Origin: VAZQ01 sp963725065
GTDB taxonomy: Bacteria > Pseudomonadota > Alphaproteobacteria > Rhizobiales > Xanthobacteraceae
NCBI GenBank assembly: GCA_963725065.1
Contig: CAVRXD010000038.1
Location: forward strand, 1 to 64,000
Direction: 5' to 3'
DNA length: 64,000 nt
Shown here piece by piece: positions 7,957-16,057 of this stretch. Within the stretch, counting starts at the first letter, position 1. Each line of letters opens with the position of its first letter. Below the pieces are notes generated by a model. It searched no databases. It was not told the DNA's origin and saw nothing but the letters and a program-made list of their open reading frames with translations. The position numbers and the translations under genes are program-made.

Positions 7957-9003
7957 ATGCCGCGCAACATCCTCTATATCGACGATGATGAGGGCCTGCG
8001 CCGCCTGGTTTCACGCGGGCTGGAGCGCGAAGGAATTCGCGTCGTCTGCGCGTCCGATGGCGAGAGCGGTCTGAAGGCGCTCGCCGCAGAGGAATTCGAC
8101 GTCATCGCGCTCGACCAGAACATGCCGGGTCTCGACGGGCTCAGCACGCTTGCGCGCATTCATGCGATTGCGAACCACCCACCGGTCATCTTCGTCACCG
8201 GCGCCCAGGACAGCAAACTGGTCGTGACCGCCCTCAAGGCGGGTGCGTTCGACTACGTGGTCAAGGATGCGCAAGGCGAGTTCATTCCGTTGCTGAAGGC
8301 GACGTTCCAGGGCGCGGTCGAGGCGATGCGGATGCGCCGGGCAAAGGAGGCCGCGGAAGCCGAAGTGCGTCTGGCGCGCGACCGCTTCGAGACGCTGGCC
8401 GAGGAGCGCGCGGTCCTGCTGCAAGAGGTCAACCACCGCGTCGGCAACTCGCTGCAGCTGATCGCGGCAATGCTGCAAATGCAAAGCCAGGCCAATCCTG
8501 GCGAGGAAGTGAAGACCGCGCTGCTCGATGCCGCCACCCGCGTGATGGCGGTCGCCCAGGTGCATCGGCGCCTCTACACCTCCGAGGACGTCAAGACGGT
8601 GGCAATCGATCAATATCTCGATGCGCTGATCGAGGACCTGCGAAACTCCACCGAGGGCGACGCGTTCGCGCAACTCTCGCTCGCGGCCGACCCGGTCGAG
8701 ACCGATCCGGACCGCGCCGTCGCGATCGGCGTCATCGTCAACGAGCTGGTGATCAACGCTTTCAAGTACGCCTATCCGTCGGGCAAAGGCCCCATTCGCG
8801 TCGGCTTGCGGGCGCGGGACGCAGGCGGCAACGCCGTGATCAGCGTCGAAGATGACGGCGTGGGTTTCGCCGACTCGGCGCCGATCGGCTCGACCGGCCT
8901 CGGGCAGCGCATCGTCAAGGCCATGGCCGACAAATTAGGCGCCCGCATCTCGCACGATGCTCTGCATCGCGGCACCCGGATCGAAATCGCGTTTGCGCCG
9001 TAA
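7957..9003 (+). CDS. Receiver-HisKA_2 hybrid histidine kinase
   Basis: Soluble 348-residue protein with an N-terminal receiver (Asp10/Asp11, phospho-acceptor Asp53 in IALDQNMPGLDG, Lys103), a linking helix about 120-150, a HisKA_2 phosphotransfer segment with His160 in LLQEVNHRVGNSLQL, and an ATPase domain with VNELVINAFKYAYP, VEDDGVGF and GLGQRIV. No membrane segment is seen. It begins three bases after the preceding receiver gene, so the three signalling genes form one operon. Receiver-first kinases of this kind are often phosphorelay intermediates; whether it controls transcription, motility or stress here is not visible. Confidence 0.92.
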   Translation: MPRNILYIDDDEGLRRLVSRGLEREGIRVVCASDGESGLKALAAEEFDVIALDQNMPGLDGLSTLARIHAIANHPPVIFVTGAQDSKLVVTALKAGAFDYVVKDAQGEFIPLLKATFQGAVEAMRMRRAKEAAEAEVRLARDRFETLAEERAVLLQEVNHRVGNSLQLIAAMLQMQSQANPGEEVKTALLDAATRVMAVAQVHRRLYTSEDVKTVAIDQYLDALIEDLRNSTEGDAFAQLSLAADPVETDPDRAVAIGVIVNELVINAFKYAYPSGKGPIRVGLRARDAGGNAVISVEDDGVGFADSAPIGSTGLGQRIVKAMADKLGARISHDALHRGTRIEIAFAP

Positions 9004-9042
9004 CGATCCGCAGCGGCCGGCGACCGAACGCCCCGACTGCGT

Positions 9043-9999
9043 TCAATCGCGGATCACCACCAGCCGGTCCGTGCCCGACTCTCCGCCCCACGCCTCACCC
9101 GGCCGGCCGAGCATCTGGCGCACGTTCGCGCTCTTCTTATCGCTCGGGAAGCTCTCGTAGGATTCCATCTTGGGATCGAAGCGCTGGATGGCGTTGGCCA
9201 TCCAATCGGTGGCCCACACCCGATCCTTGTCGTCGACATAGATCGAGTAGGTGCCGGACTTGCTCTGCGGCATGGGATAGGTCGTCCAGGTTTTGGCCGC
9301 AGGATCGTATCGACCGATCGCGCCGCCATGCCAGAAGCTCACCCACAATATGCCCTTGGAGTCCGACCAGATGCGGCGCGGGCCCACGCCCTTGCGCGGT
9401 GGATCGACGACAGTGGCTTCGCCAGAGGCGGTATCGACGCGGGCAATATGATCGCCCGCGAGCGAGGCGTACCAGATGTCCCCTTGCGGCGTTAAGGTGA
9501 TGCCGTAGGTGCCGCGGCCCTTGGGCGAGGCCCAGGCGTCCACTTTGCCGGTTGCAGGATTCACCCGACCGTAAACGCCGTTCTGACCGGTGTACCAGAG
9601 CGTGCCTTTGCCATCGAATACGAGCGTATTGAGATTGGCGTTGGGAAACTCCTTCGGCAGCGGGAACAGCTTGACCTCTTTGGTCCTGGCATCGACCCGC
9701 GCGATGGCATTCTGCCCGCCTTCCGTCAGCCAGGCATTGCCGTCAGCTCCGACGATGACGCCATGGGGCGCCGCGCCCGGCCCGAGCGCGATCTTTTCAA
9801 GATGACCGGTCTTCGGATCGAAGCGGCCGGCAAATCCCTGCCGCTGCCCGCTGATCCAGACGGTGCCATCCGGCGCCGGGGCGACGTCGTGGGGATAGGC
9901 GCCGGCCGGCAGCTGATAGAACGTCATCTCCGCCGCGCGCGCCGCTTGCGACGGACATGCCGCGAGTACCAACGCCGTGAAAGCGAGAAGGCGGATCAT
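9043..9999 (-). CDS. Secreted beta-propeller protein, virginiamycin B lyase/SMP-30-like
   Basis: A 318-residue exported protein with a signal peptide (MIRLLAFTALVLAACPSQAA, cleavage near ARAAE) and repeated propeller blades of the Vgb type: GTVWISGQ, GNAWLTEGG, GTLWYTGQNG, GDIWYASLAG and GILWVSFWHG recur about every 42 residues. Vgb enzymes open streptogramin B antibiotics, but many bacterial relatives have no known activity, so a lyase role should not be assumed. I start at 9999, preceded by GGAGAGG, because a start ten codons upstream would spoil the signal peptide. It is the most downstream gene on this strand after moaE, about 100 bases away. Confidence 0.82.
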   Translation of the reverse strand: MIRLLAFTALVLAACPSQAARAAEMTFYQLPAGAYPHDVAPAPDGTVWISGQRQGFAGRFDPKTGHLEKIALGPGAAPHGVIVGADGNAWLTEGGQNAIARVDARTKEVKLFPLPKEFPNANLNTLVFDGKGTLWYTGQNGVYGRVNPATGKVDAWASPKGRGTYGITLTPQGDIWYASLAGDHIARVDTASGEATVVDPPRKGVGPRRIWSDSKGILWVSFWHGGAIGRYDPAAKTWTTYPMPQSKSGTYSIYVDDKDRVWATDWMANAIQRFDPKMESYESFPSDKKSANVRQMLGRPGEAWGGESGTDRLVVIRD

Positions 10000-10104
10000 G
10001 GGTGCCTCTCCATTTGGCGCGTCCGTCACCGAGGTTAGCGCGGCGGACGATCCTGCGTCGAGCCGGGGGTCATTCGCCAGACGGCGCTGATCCAGCGTCG
10101 CGGC

Positions 10105-10590
10105 TCACTCGGCCGCCGCGCGGCCGCCGCCCGTACCGGTCCAGCGATCGGCGAGCGCGTCGTCGGATTGCTTGGCGTCGACCCAGTCTTTCCCGCCGGC
10201 ATATTCGACCTGCTTCCAGAACGGCGCGCGGGTCTTGAGAAAATCCATCAGGAACTCGGCGGCGGCGAAGGCTTCCTGCCGGTGTGCGGCGGCGGTGACG
10301 ACGAGCACGATGCTTTCGCCCGGCTCGAGTCGTCCGTATCGGTGCACGACGGTGACGCCGAGCAGCGGCCAGCGCTGCTCGGCTGCTTCGACGTGGCGCG
10401 CGATTTCGGCCTCGGCCATTCCGGGATAGTGCTCGAGCGTCATGGCCGCGAGCGGCGCCCCCGCCTCATCGCCACGGCAGATGCCGGTGAAGGTCACGAC
10501 GGCCCCGATGTCCGCGCGCCCGCGCGTGAGCTTTGCCGCCTCGGCCGCGGCGTCGAATGGTTCGCGCTGAAGACGGACGGTGGCGGCCAT
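10105..10590 (-). CDS. moaE: Molybdopterin synthase catalytic subunit
   Basis: Large subunit of molybdopterin synthase, which converts precursor Z (cPMP) to molybdopterin with sulfur from MoaD thiocarboxylate; cytosolic. The protein has 161 residues. Conserved features are ADIGAVVTFTGICRG (26-40), LEHYPGMAE, VHRYGRLEPGE and the active-site block KTRAPFWK with Lys119 and Lys126, followed by WVDAK. The moaD gene lies about 95 bases upstream on the same strand, separated by a fragment of a palindromic repeat. Confidence 0.95.
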   Translation of the reverse strand: MAATVRLQREPFDAAAEAAKLTRGRADIGAVVTFTGICRGDEAGAPLAAMTLEHYPGMAEAEIARHVEAAEQRWPLLGVTVVHRYGRLEPGESIVLVVTAAAHRQEAFAAAEFLMDFLKTRAPFWKQVEYAGGKDWVDAKQSDDALADRWTGTGGGRAAAE

Positions 10591-10629
10591 CGGTGGGACT
10601 CCAACTGGGACCCGCAGGCGAAAGCGACT

Positions 10630-10689
10630 AGTGTCCCGGTTCCGACGTTCGCGGCAATGTCGATAGCAACATCAGATCCGTCACACTAG
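10630..10689. repeat. Degenerate copy of the AGTGTCCC palindromic repeat
   Basis: AGTGTCCC, two variable bases, TTCCGA, one variable base, then GTTCGC (10630-10652) matches the left arm of the complete palindrome at 36838-36909; 22 of the first 27 bases agree. The right arm here is degraded (CACACTAG end remains at about 10682-10689). It lies between moaD and moaE. Confidence 0.6.
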
Positions 10690-10937
10690 CCGCCTGTCAT
10701 CGGCGGGAAGAAGGCGACTTCGCGCGCGCCCGAGATTGCCGTGTCGGCCCTGACATGGGCACGGTCGATCGCGGCACGGATCACCTTTGGGTTCTCGAAC
10801 GCGTGGGCGTATTCCTCGCCGCGGCGGCTAAGCCAGGTCATGAGATCGGCGACCGTCGCGATGCCCGGGGGCGGCTCGATCTCCTCCTCCGGTTTGCCGA
10901 TGCGCTCGCGCACCCAGGCGAAATAGCGAAGCTTCAC
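10686..10937 (-). CDS. moaD: Molybdopterin synthase sulfur carrier subunit
   Basis: Ubiquitin-fold sulfur carrier of 83 residues. It ends in the essential double glycine (FFPPMTGG), which is adenylated and thiocarboxylated before giving sulfur to MoaE. LRYFAWVRERIGKPEEEI and VADLMTWL match the family. It starts three bases after the pgsA stop and precedes moaE, so pgsA-moaD-moaE are probably one transcript. Confidence 0.94.
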   Translation of the reverse strand: MKLRYFAWVRERIGKPEEEIEPPPGIATVADLMTWLSRRGEEYAHAFENPKVIRAAIDRAHVRADTAISGAREVAFFPPMTGG

Positions 10938-10940
10938 TGC

Positions 10941-11597
10941 TCAGTCCTCGATCAGGTGCCGCACGCCAGCGCGGAAATAGTCCCAGCCAGTGTACAGCGT
11001 CAGCAAGGCCGACAGCCAGAGCAGGGTCAGTCCGATCGGCGTCACCACCGGCACGACCGCGTCGCCGGCCTTGCCCGCAATGAGGAAGCCGATGGCGACG
11101 AGCTGCAGCGACGTCTTCCACTTGGCAAGCTGGGTGACGGGAACGCTCACGCGCAGCTCGGCGAGATATTCGCGCAAGCCCGAGACCAGGATCTCACGGC
11201 AGAGAATGACGATCGCCGCCCACAGCGACCAGCCGCGGATGGTGCCGTCGGCAGCCAGCATCAGCAGGCACGATGCGACCAGGAGCTTGTCCGCGATCGG
11301 ATCGAGCATGCGGCCGAAGGCCGACTGCTCGCCCCATTTGCGCGCAAAATACCCGTCGAGAACATCGGTTACGCCGGCGCCGATGAAGATGACCAAGGCG
11401 ACCCAACGCAGCCAGAGGCCGCCCTGCAGAATATCCTGCCAATAGAGGCAGGCGACCACCACCGGCACTGCGACGATGCGCGCATAGGTGAGGAGGTTCG
11501 GCACCGCGAGGGGCCGCGCCGGTAGGTTTCTCGACGTGACCAAATTCATGGGTTGAAGGAATACCCTTCCCGCGTCCGGGTCAAACGGGTCGCTCAC
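10941..11597 (-). CDS. pgsA: CDP-diacylglycerol-glycerol-3-phosphate 3-phosphatidyltransferase
   Basis: Membrane enzyme making phosphatidylglycerophosphate, the committed step to phosphatidylglycerol and cardiolipin. The CDP-alcohol phosphotransferase signature is complete: Asp78, Asp81-Gly82, Ala85-Arg86, Gly95, Asp99 and Asp103 within DVLDGYFARKWG ... GRMLDPIADK. Several hydrophobic helices follow. It has 218 residues from the first ATG; an internal ATG at 11549 (NLVTSRNLPARPL follows) is an alternative start, since the extra 16 residues are not typical. It follows uvrC by about 150 bases and precedes moaD. Confidence 0.94.
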   Translation of the reverse strand: MSDPFDPDAGRVFLQPMNLVTSRNLPARPLAVPNLLTYARIVAVPVVVACLYWQDILQGGLWLRWVALVIFIGAGVTDVLDGYFARKWGEQSAFGRMLDPIADKLLVASCLLMLAADGTIRGWSLWAAIVILCREILVSGLREYLAELRVSVPVTQLAKWKTSLQLVAIGFLIAGKAGDAVVPVVTPIGLTLLWLSALLTLYTGWDYFRAGVRHLIED

Positions 11598-11744
11598 GCC
11601 GTCCCCATCGACCTGAGCCGCTCATGCCGCACGCTCGGACATGATCGTGACATACAACACCCGTTCCATACATAAATATGACGCGATCCTGCTTTTGCGA
11701 CCTCATGCCTGTCCTGTCTTTTCATCGTGTCTTGCCGCCCGCGG

Positions 11745-13847
11745 TCATCCGGCGCGCTCGTGGAAGAAATCGTAGACCTTGCGCGCGGTCTCGGCGCTGA
11801 TCCCGGGAACTTTGGCCAGATCGGAGAGCGCCGCACGCTCGATCGCCTTGAGTGTCCCGAAATGATGCAGCAGCGCGCGCTTGCGCGTGGGGCCGATGCC
11901 GGGGATTTCCTGCAACCCGGCCTCCCGGATATCGCGGCGGCGGCGGACGCGGTGCGAACCTATGGCGAAGCGATGCGCTTCGTCGCGCAGCCGCTGCACG
12001 AAATAGAGCACGGGATCGCGGGGCTTGAGCTTGAACGGTTCCCGCCCCGGCATGAAGAACGTCTCCAGCCCGGCATCACGGTCGGGTCCCTTGGCGACCG
12101 CCAGGAGAGGTATGTCGGTGATGCCGAGCGCGGCCAGTGTCTCCTGCGCCGCCGTGAGCTGGCCCCGACCGCCGTCGATGACGACGAGACCGGGCCACGG
12201 TGAATCCTCCACCCCGTCGGCGCCATCCGCGCCGTCATCGGCATCCGGCGGCGCGCTATCCAGCGCCGGAGCCACCGGATGCGCTACCGCCAGTGCAGAC
12301 GGCGCATCGGGCGCGACCCGCGGGGCCTCGGTCATCAGCCGCTTGAAGCGCCGGCTCAAGACCTCGCGCATCATGCCGAAGTCGTCGCCCGGCGTGAGAT
12401 CGACCGCGCGGATGTTGAACTTGCGATACTGGTTCTTCTGGAAGCCCTCGGGGCCGGCAACGACCATGGCGCCGACCGCGTTGGTTCCCTGGATGTGGCT
12501 GTTGTCGTAGACCTCGATGCGCCGGGGCACGCGTGGCAGGCCGAAGGTCTCGGCGAGCAACTCCAGGAGCTTGCGCTGGGACGAGGTCTCGGCCAGCTTC
12601 CTGGCCAGCGCATCGCGCGCATTGGCGAGCGCGTGATCGACCAGGTCCTTCTTCTCGCCGCGCCGGGGCACCCCGACCTCGACCTTGTAGCCGCTCTTGG
12701 TGCTCAAGGCTTCGGCCAGCAGCGCGCGCTCCTCGATCTCGTGCGAGATGAAGATGCAGCGCGGGCAGGGCTTGTCGTCGTAGAATTGGGCGAGGAACGC
12801 ACCCAGCACCTCGCCGGCCGCGAGCGTACGGTCGGCCTTGGGAAAATATGCGCGATTGCCCCAGTTCTGACCGGTGCGGAAGAAGAATACCTGCACGCAG
12901 TTGAAGCCGCCGGCCTGATGGACGGCGAACACGTCCGCCTCCTCGACCCCGCGCGGATTGATGTCCTGGTGCGACTGCACCGCGGAGAGCGCGGCGAGAC
13001 GGTCGCGGTAAATGGCGGCGCGTTCGAAGTCGAGCGCGGTGGAGGCTTTCTCCATTTCGGCCGCCAGCAGCCCCTTCACCGCCTGGCTCTTGCCCGACAG
13101 GAATGCGTTGGCTTCGCGCACGAGCTCGCTGTATTCCGCGAAATCGATCTCGCGCGTGCAGGGCCCGGAGCATCGTTTGATCTGATAGAGCAGGCACGGC
13201 CGGCTGCGGCTCTCGAAAAATCCATCGGAGCAGGAGCGCAGCAGGAACGCGCGCTGCAGGGCAGTGATGGTGCGGTTGACCGCCCAGACCGAGGCGAACG
13301 GGCCGTAGTAGTTGCCGTCGCGGCTGCGCCCGCCGCGGTGCTTGAGAATCTGCGGCGCCCAATGATCGGCGGTGATGAGGATATAGGGAAACGATTTGTC
13401 GTCGCGCAGCAGCACGTTGAAGCGCGGCCGCAGCCGTTTGATCAGATTGGCTTCGAGCAGGAGGGCTTCGGTCTCGGTCGCGGTCGAAACAAACTCGAGC
13501 GCCGCGGTCGCGGCGATCATGCGCTCGATGCGAGGATCGTAGCCGGTCGGACGGGTATAGGCGATGATCCGTTTACGGATGTTCTTCGCCTTGCCGACAT
13601 AGAGCACGTCACCCTTGCCATCGATCATGCGGTAGACGCCGGGCGAGGACGGCGCGTGCTTGGCATGACGCGCGATGACTGCCCGGCCCACCGCCAGCGG
13701 CCCGGCATCAGCCGCAAGGTCGATCGCAGGTTCCTGTTCGGGCAATGCCTGCTCGTCGTCCTCTTCGACGAGCTCAGTGGCGGGATCGATGTCGTTCTTC
13801 GTGCCGTTCATGCTGCGAAGGTAAGGACTCGACACGGTCTGGGCCAC
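11745..13847 (-). CDS. uvrC: UvrABC system protein C, excinuclease subunit
   Basis: Makes both incisions in nucleotide excision repair with UvrA/UvrB. The 700-residue protein has a GIY-YIG nuclease domain (PGVYRMIDGKGDVLYVGKAK, about 69-88), a cysteine-bearing segment SRPCLLYQIKRCSGPC, a UVR motif around 245-280, the RNase H-like C-terminal nuclease with EVYDNSHIQG and LVVIDGGRGQL, and a final helix-hairpin-helix pair (IPGIGPTRKRALL, VPGISAETARKVY). The first about 55 residues are acidic and extra to the core, and a low-complexity linker rich in Ala, Asp and Pro (DADDGADGADG) is inserted before the nuclease half. An ATG at 13811 is an alternative start. Confidence 0.96.
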   Translation of the reverse strand: MAQTVSSPYLRSMNGTKNDIDPATELVEEDDEQALPEQEPAIDLAADAGPLAVGRAVIARHAKHAPSSPGVYRMIDGKGDVLYVGKAKNIRKRIIAYTRPTGYDPRIERMIAATAALEFVSTATETEALLLEANLIKRLRPRFNVLLRDDKSFPYILITADHWAPQILKHRGGRSRDGNYYGPFASVWAVNRTITALQRAFLLRSCSDGFFESRSRPCLLYQIKRCSGPCTREIDFAEYSELVREANAFLSGKSQAVKGLLAAEMEKASTALDFERAAIYRDRLAALSAVQSHQDINPRGVEEADVFAVHQAGGFNCVQVFFFRTGQNWGNRAYFPKADRTLAAGEVLGAFLAQFYDDKPCPRCIFISHEIEERALLAEALSTKSGYKVEVGVPRRGEKKDLVDHALANARDALARKLAETSSQRKLLELLAETFGLPRVPRRIEVYDNSHIQGTNAVGAMVVAGPEGFQKNQYRKFNIRAVDLTPGDDFGMMREVLSRRFKRLMTEAPRVAPDAPSALAVAHPVAPALDSAPPDADDGADGADGVEDSPWPGLVVIDGGRGQLTAAQETLAALGITDIPLLAVAKGPDRDAGLETFFMPGREPFKLKPRDPVLYFVQRLRDEAHRFAIGSHRVRRRRDIREAGLQEIPGIGPTRKRALLHHFGTLKAIERAALSDLAKVPGISAETARKVYDFFHERAG

Positions 13848-14185
13848 CCGCCTCCACCTCCATCAGAGAAGCCTTACGCCGTGCCGGACGCGACGGCGCG
13901 CGTGCGGCAGGCTCCGTCCGTTACCGCGGCGCGCGATTGCGCGGTACCAGCCATGAGTCGCGCCGGAACTGCGAGGCGCCAGGCAACCTACGTAGTATTT
14001 AAGAAAAAATTTACCATGATCAAATGCTGTAAAGATTTGGTTTACTTTATCTCAGGCAATTCGATGGCATTTATGAAGTTTAAATATGCAGAAATATTTC
14101 AATATTGAGTGTGTCTTTCTTGCACTAGACTGTACAAAAATTGGGAATACTGTGCCCGCCAAGTGACGAATTGGAGGATAGGGTA
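13848..14185. promoter_or_regulatory. AT-rich divergent regulatory region, uvrC / outer membrane protein
   Basis: A 338-base gap with no gene. From about 13990 to 14150 it is strikingly AT-rich compared with the rest of the window (runs such as TTTAAGAAAAAATTTA and GAAATATTTCAATATT). Possible promoter elements toward the barrel gene are TTGAGT (14105-14110) and TAGACT (14126-14131), though their 15-base spacing is short. The composition suggests a strong or protein-bent promoter. Confidence 0.45.
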
Positions 14186-14839
14186 ATGAAGCGTATCTTT
14201 GTTGCGTGGCTTGGCCTGATGGCGTTCGCGGGAGCGTCGGCCACCGCCGCGGATCTGCCGCGCTATCAGCCGGTCGCGCCCATGTACAATCCGATCTACA
14301 ACTGGACCGGCTTCTACGTCGGCATCAATGGCGGCGGCGCCTGGGGTAACTCCCAGTGGGACGGGCTCAACAAATTCGACGTGTCCGGCGGCATGATCGG
14401 CGGCACCATTGGGTACAACTGGCAGGTCGGCCAGATCGTGGTGGGCGCCGAAGGCGATATCGACTGGTCGGGCGTCAAAGGCAACACGGGTGTGCTGTGC
14501 GGCGCCACTTGCGAGACGCGCAACAAGTGGCTCGCCACCATCCGTGGCCGTCTCGGCTACGCCTTCGACCGGTTCCTGCCCTACATCACCGCTGGTCTCG
14601 CGGCCGGCGACGTCAACGCGACCCGGCCGGGCTTTCCCGGCGGCAGCTCCAGCAATGCCGGCTGGACCGTCGGCGCTGGTCTCGAATTCGGAATCGCCAG
14701 CAATGTGAGCATCAAAGCCGAGTACCTCTATGTGGATCTCGGCGACTTCAATTGCGGGTTCAATTGCGGTCTCGCGGCCAACGGCAACGTGTCCTACGAC
14801 GCCAACGTCTTTCGCGGCGGTCTCAATATCCGGTTCTGA
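14186..14839 (+). CDS. Outer membrane beta-barrel protein (Omp25/Omp31-like)
   Basis: Small eight-stranded outer membrane protein of the rhizobial Omp25/Omp31/OmpA-beta-barrel type, 217 residues. The signal peptide is MKRIFVAWLGLMAFAGASAT with cleavage near ATA-ADLP. Hallmarks are IYNWTGFYVGINGGGAWG, alternating barrel strands (GGMIGGTIGYNWQ, WLATIRGRLGYAF, VSIKAEYLYVDLGD) and a terminal aromatic residue in LNIRF, the outer-membrane insertion signal. The start at 14186 follows GGAGGATAGGGTA. Cysteine pairs (VLCGATCE, FNCGFNCG) may form disulfides. It is probably a highly expressed structural protein: AT-rich promoter upstream, strong terminator downstream. Confidence 0.9.
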   Translation: MKRIFVAWLGLMAFAGASATAADLPRYQPVAPMYNPIYNWTGFYVGINGGGAWGNSQWDGLNKFDVSGGMIGGTIGYNWQVGQIVVGAEGDIDWSGVKGNTGVLCGATCETRNKWLATIRGRLGYAFDRFLPYITAGLAAGDVNATRPGFPGGSSSNAGWTVGAGLEFGIASNVSIKAEYLYVDLGDFNCGFNCGLAANGNVSYDANVFRGGLNIRF

Positions 14840-14865
14840 TCACCAACGCTTGCGAGATGCGACCG

Positions 14866-14896
14866 AGCCCCGGATCTCCGATCCGGGGCTTTTTTT
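14866..14896 (+). terminator. Rho-independent terminator of the outer membrane protein gene
   Basis: A perfect 10-base stem AGCCCCGGAT/ATCCGGGGCT (14866-14875, 14881-14890) with a 5-base loop is followed by a run of T (14891-14896), 26 bases after the stop codon. Confidence 0.92.
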
Positions 14897-14941
14897 CTCT
14901 TGCGACGACGCGCCGCGCTTGCCGTGCGTGGGGACCCCAAC

Positions 14942-15550
14942 TCAGCCCGGCGGCTTGGTCGCGGCGAAGGCCGGCACGCGACGGGCAAACTCATCGAGCC
15001 AGGTGACCAAGCGTGGATGATCCGCACGCCAGGTGCCGGGAAAACGGAAGTCGCGATAGCCGAGCGCACAGGCAAGCGCGATCTGGCCGACATCCGGCGT
15101 GGCACCGAACGCCGGCGGGGCGGCTTCGAGCGCCGTGAGAGCGCGCGCGACCTTTCCAGCCTGGAGATCGACCCATTTCGGTTCATGCCGCTCGGGCGGC
15201 CGCCAGCGTCCCTCGTAAACCAGCAAGACCGACGCATCCATGATGCCGTCGGCCAGTGCCTGCAGGCGCAAGGCGGAAAAACGTGCGCTCGCCTCAGTTG
15301 GAATGATGCGGCCACCGCCGGCGCGGTGATCGAGATATTCCAGGATGACGCGGGAATCGAACAGGACCGTGCCGTCTTCCAACACCAATGCCGGAATCTT
15401 GCCCAGTGGATTCTGCTGCCGCACGCTGTCGGCGGGGTTCATGGTATCGGCAGGTTCGATCCTGATCTCGCCGTCGAGACCGAGCACGCTGGCGCCGATC
15501 CTGATCTTGCGAACGAAGGGCGAGGATGGGGAATGACGGAGCGTCAACAT
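14942..15550 (-). CDS. Glutathione S-transferase family protein
   Basis: Soluble 202-residue protein of the bacterial GST superfamily. The thioredoxin-fold N-domain begins MLTLRHSPSSPFVRKIRI, where a Ser in SPSSPF sits at the usual catalytic position, and has the cis-Pro glutathione-binding segment NPLGKIPALVLEDG followed by LFDSRVILEYLD. The helical C-domain includes DVGQIALACALGYRDFR. The substrate cannot be predicted. It is convergent with the outer membrane protein gene and about 100 bases from the cold-shock gene on the same strand. Confidence 0.9.
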   Translation of the reverse strand: MLTLRHSPSSPFVRKIRIGASVLGLDGEIRIEPADTMNPADSVRQQNPLGKIPALVLEDGTVLFDSRVILEYLDHRAGGGRIIPTEASARFSALRLQALADGIMDASVLLVYEGRWRPPERHEPKWVDLQAGKVARALTALEAAPPAFGATPDVGQIALACALGYRDFRFPGTWRADHPRLVTWLDEFARRVPAFAATKPPG

Positions 15551-15649
15551 GGAGGGGCATCGATTTGTGGCTGCGACCGCCGTGACGTCTGGCGGCGGGC
15601 GACACCATGACAGATCGGGCGGCCGCTGGGGAGCCTGGCCGTGGAGATA

Positions 15650-15865
15650 TCAACCCGTGATAACGAGATTGACGGCCTTCGGACCCTTGCCCTTCTTGTC
15701 GGGCTCGACGTCGAACGAGATGCGTTGCCCCTCAGCAAGCGACTTGAGTCCGGCCCGCTCCACTGCGGTGACGTGTACGAATACATCGCGGCCGCCGTCG
15801 TCAGGCTTGATGAAGCCGTAGCCCCGCTCGGCGTTGAAGAATTTGACGGTACCTGCCATGGCCAT
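15650..15865 (-). CDS. Cold-shock protein, CspA family
   Basis: Single-domain nucleic-acid-binding protein (OB fold) of 71 residues acting as RNA chaperone. Both RNA-binding motifs are present: RNP1 in ERGYGFIKPDD and RNP2 in RDVFVHVTAVE. The start at 15865 (MAMAGTVKFF) matches the family's N-terminus and follows GGGAG seven bases upstream; the longer open frame upstream is GC-rich leader. A long leader like this is common in csp genes, where it controls translation, but no specific structure was assigned here. Confidence 0.94.
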   Translation of the reverse strand: MAMAGTVKFFNAERGYGFIKPDDGGRDVFVHVTAVERAGLKSLAEGQRISFDVEPDKKGKGPKAVNLVITG

Positions 15866-16057
15866 CGGGAAACTCCCTTTCCCCGTGGTTGCTCGGCCGC
15901 CGGCCCCCACGGCGCGGCGGCTCGGCCGGACATTCGCAAACGGGGAAAGCAGCGGCCTTACGGCCTCCCTCACTCCGCCGGCCCCCACAGGAGGCGGAAC
16001 GTCAAAGCCAGCAGCCATGAAAATATGCTAATCTAGGGCTGTGGAAAAGTGGTGAAA

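Noticed and set aside
9043..9999. Streptogramin resistance (virginiamycin B lyase)
   Set aside because: Only the propeller fold is evident, and the protein is exported; the antibiotic activity cannot be inferred.
12279..14108. Plus-strand open frame of about 600 codons opposite uvrC
   Set aside because: UvrC is intact on the other strand with all domains; the antisense frame has shadow-type composition.
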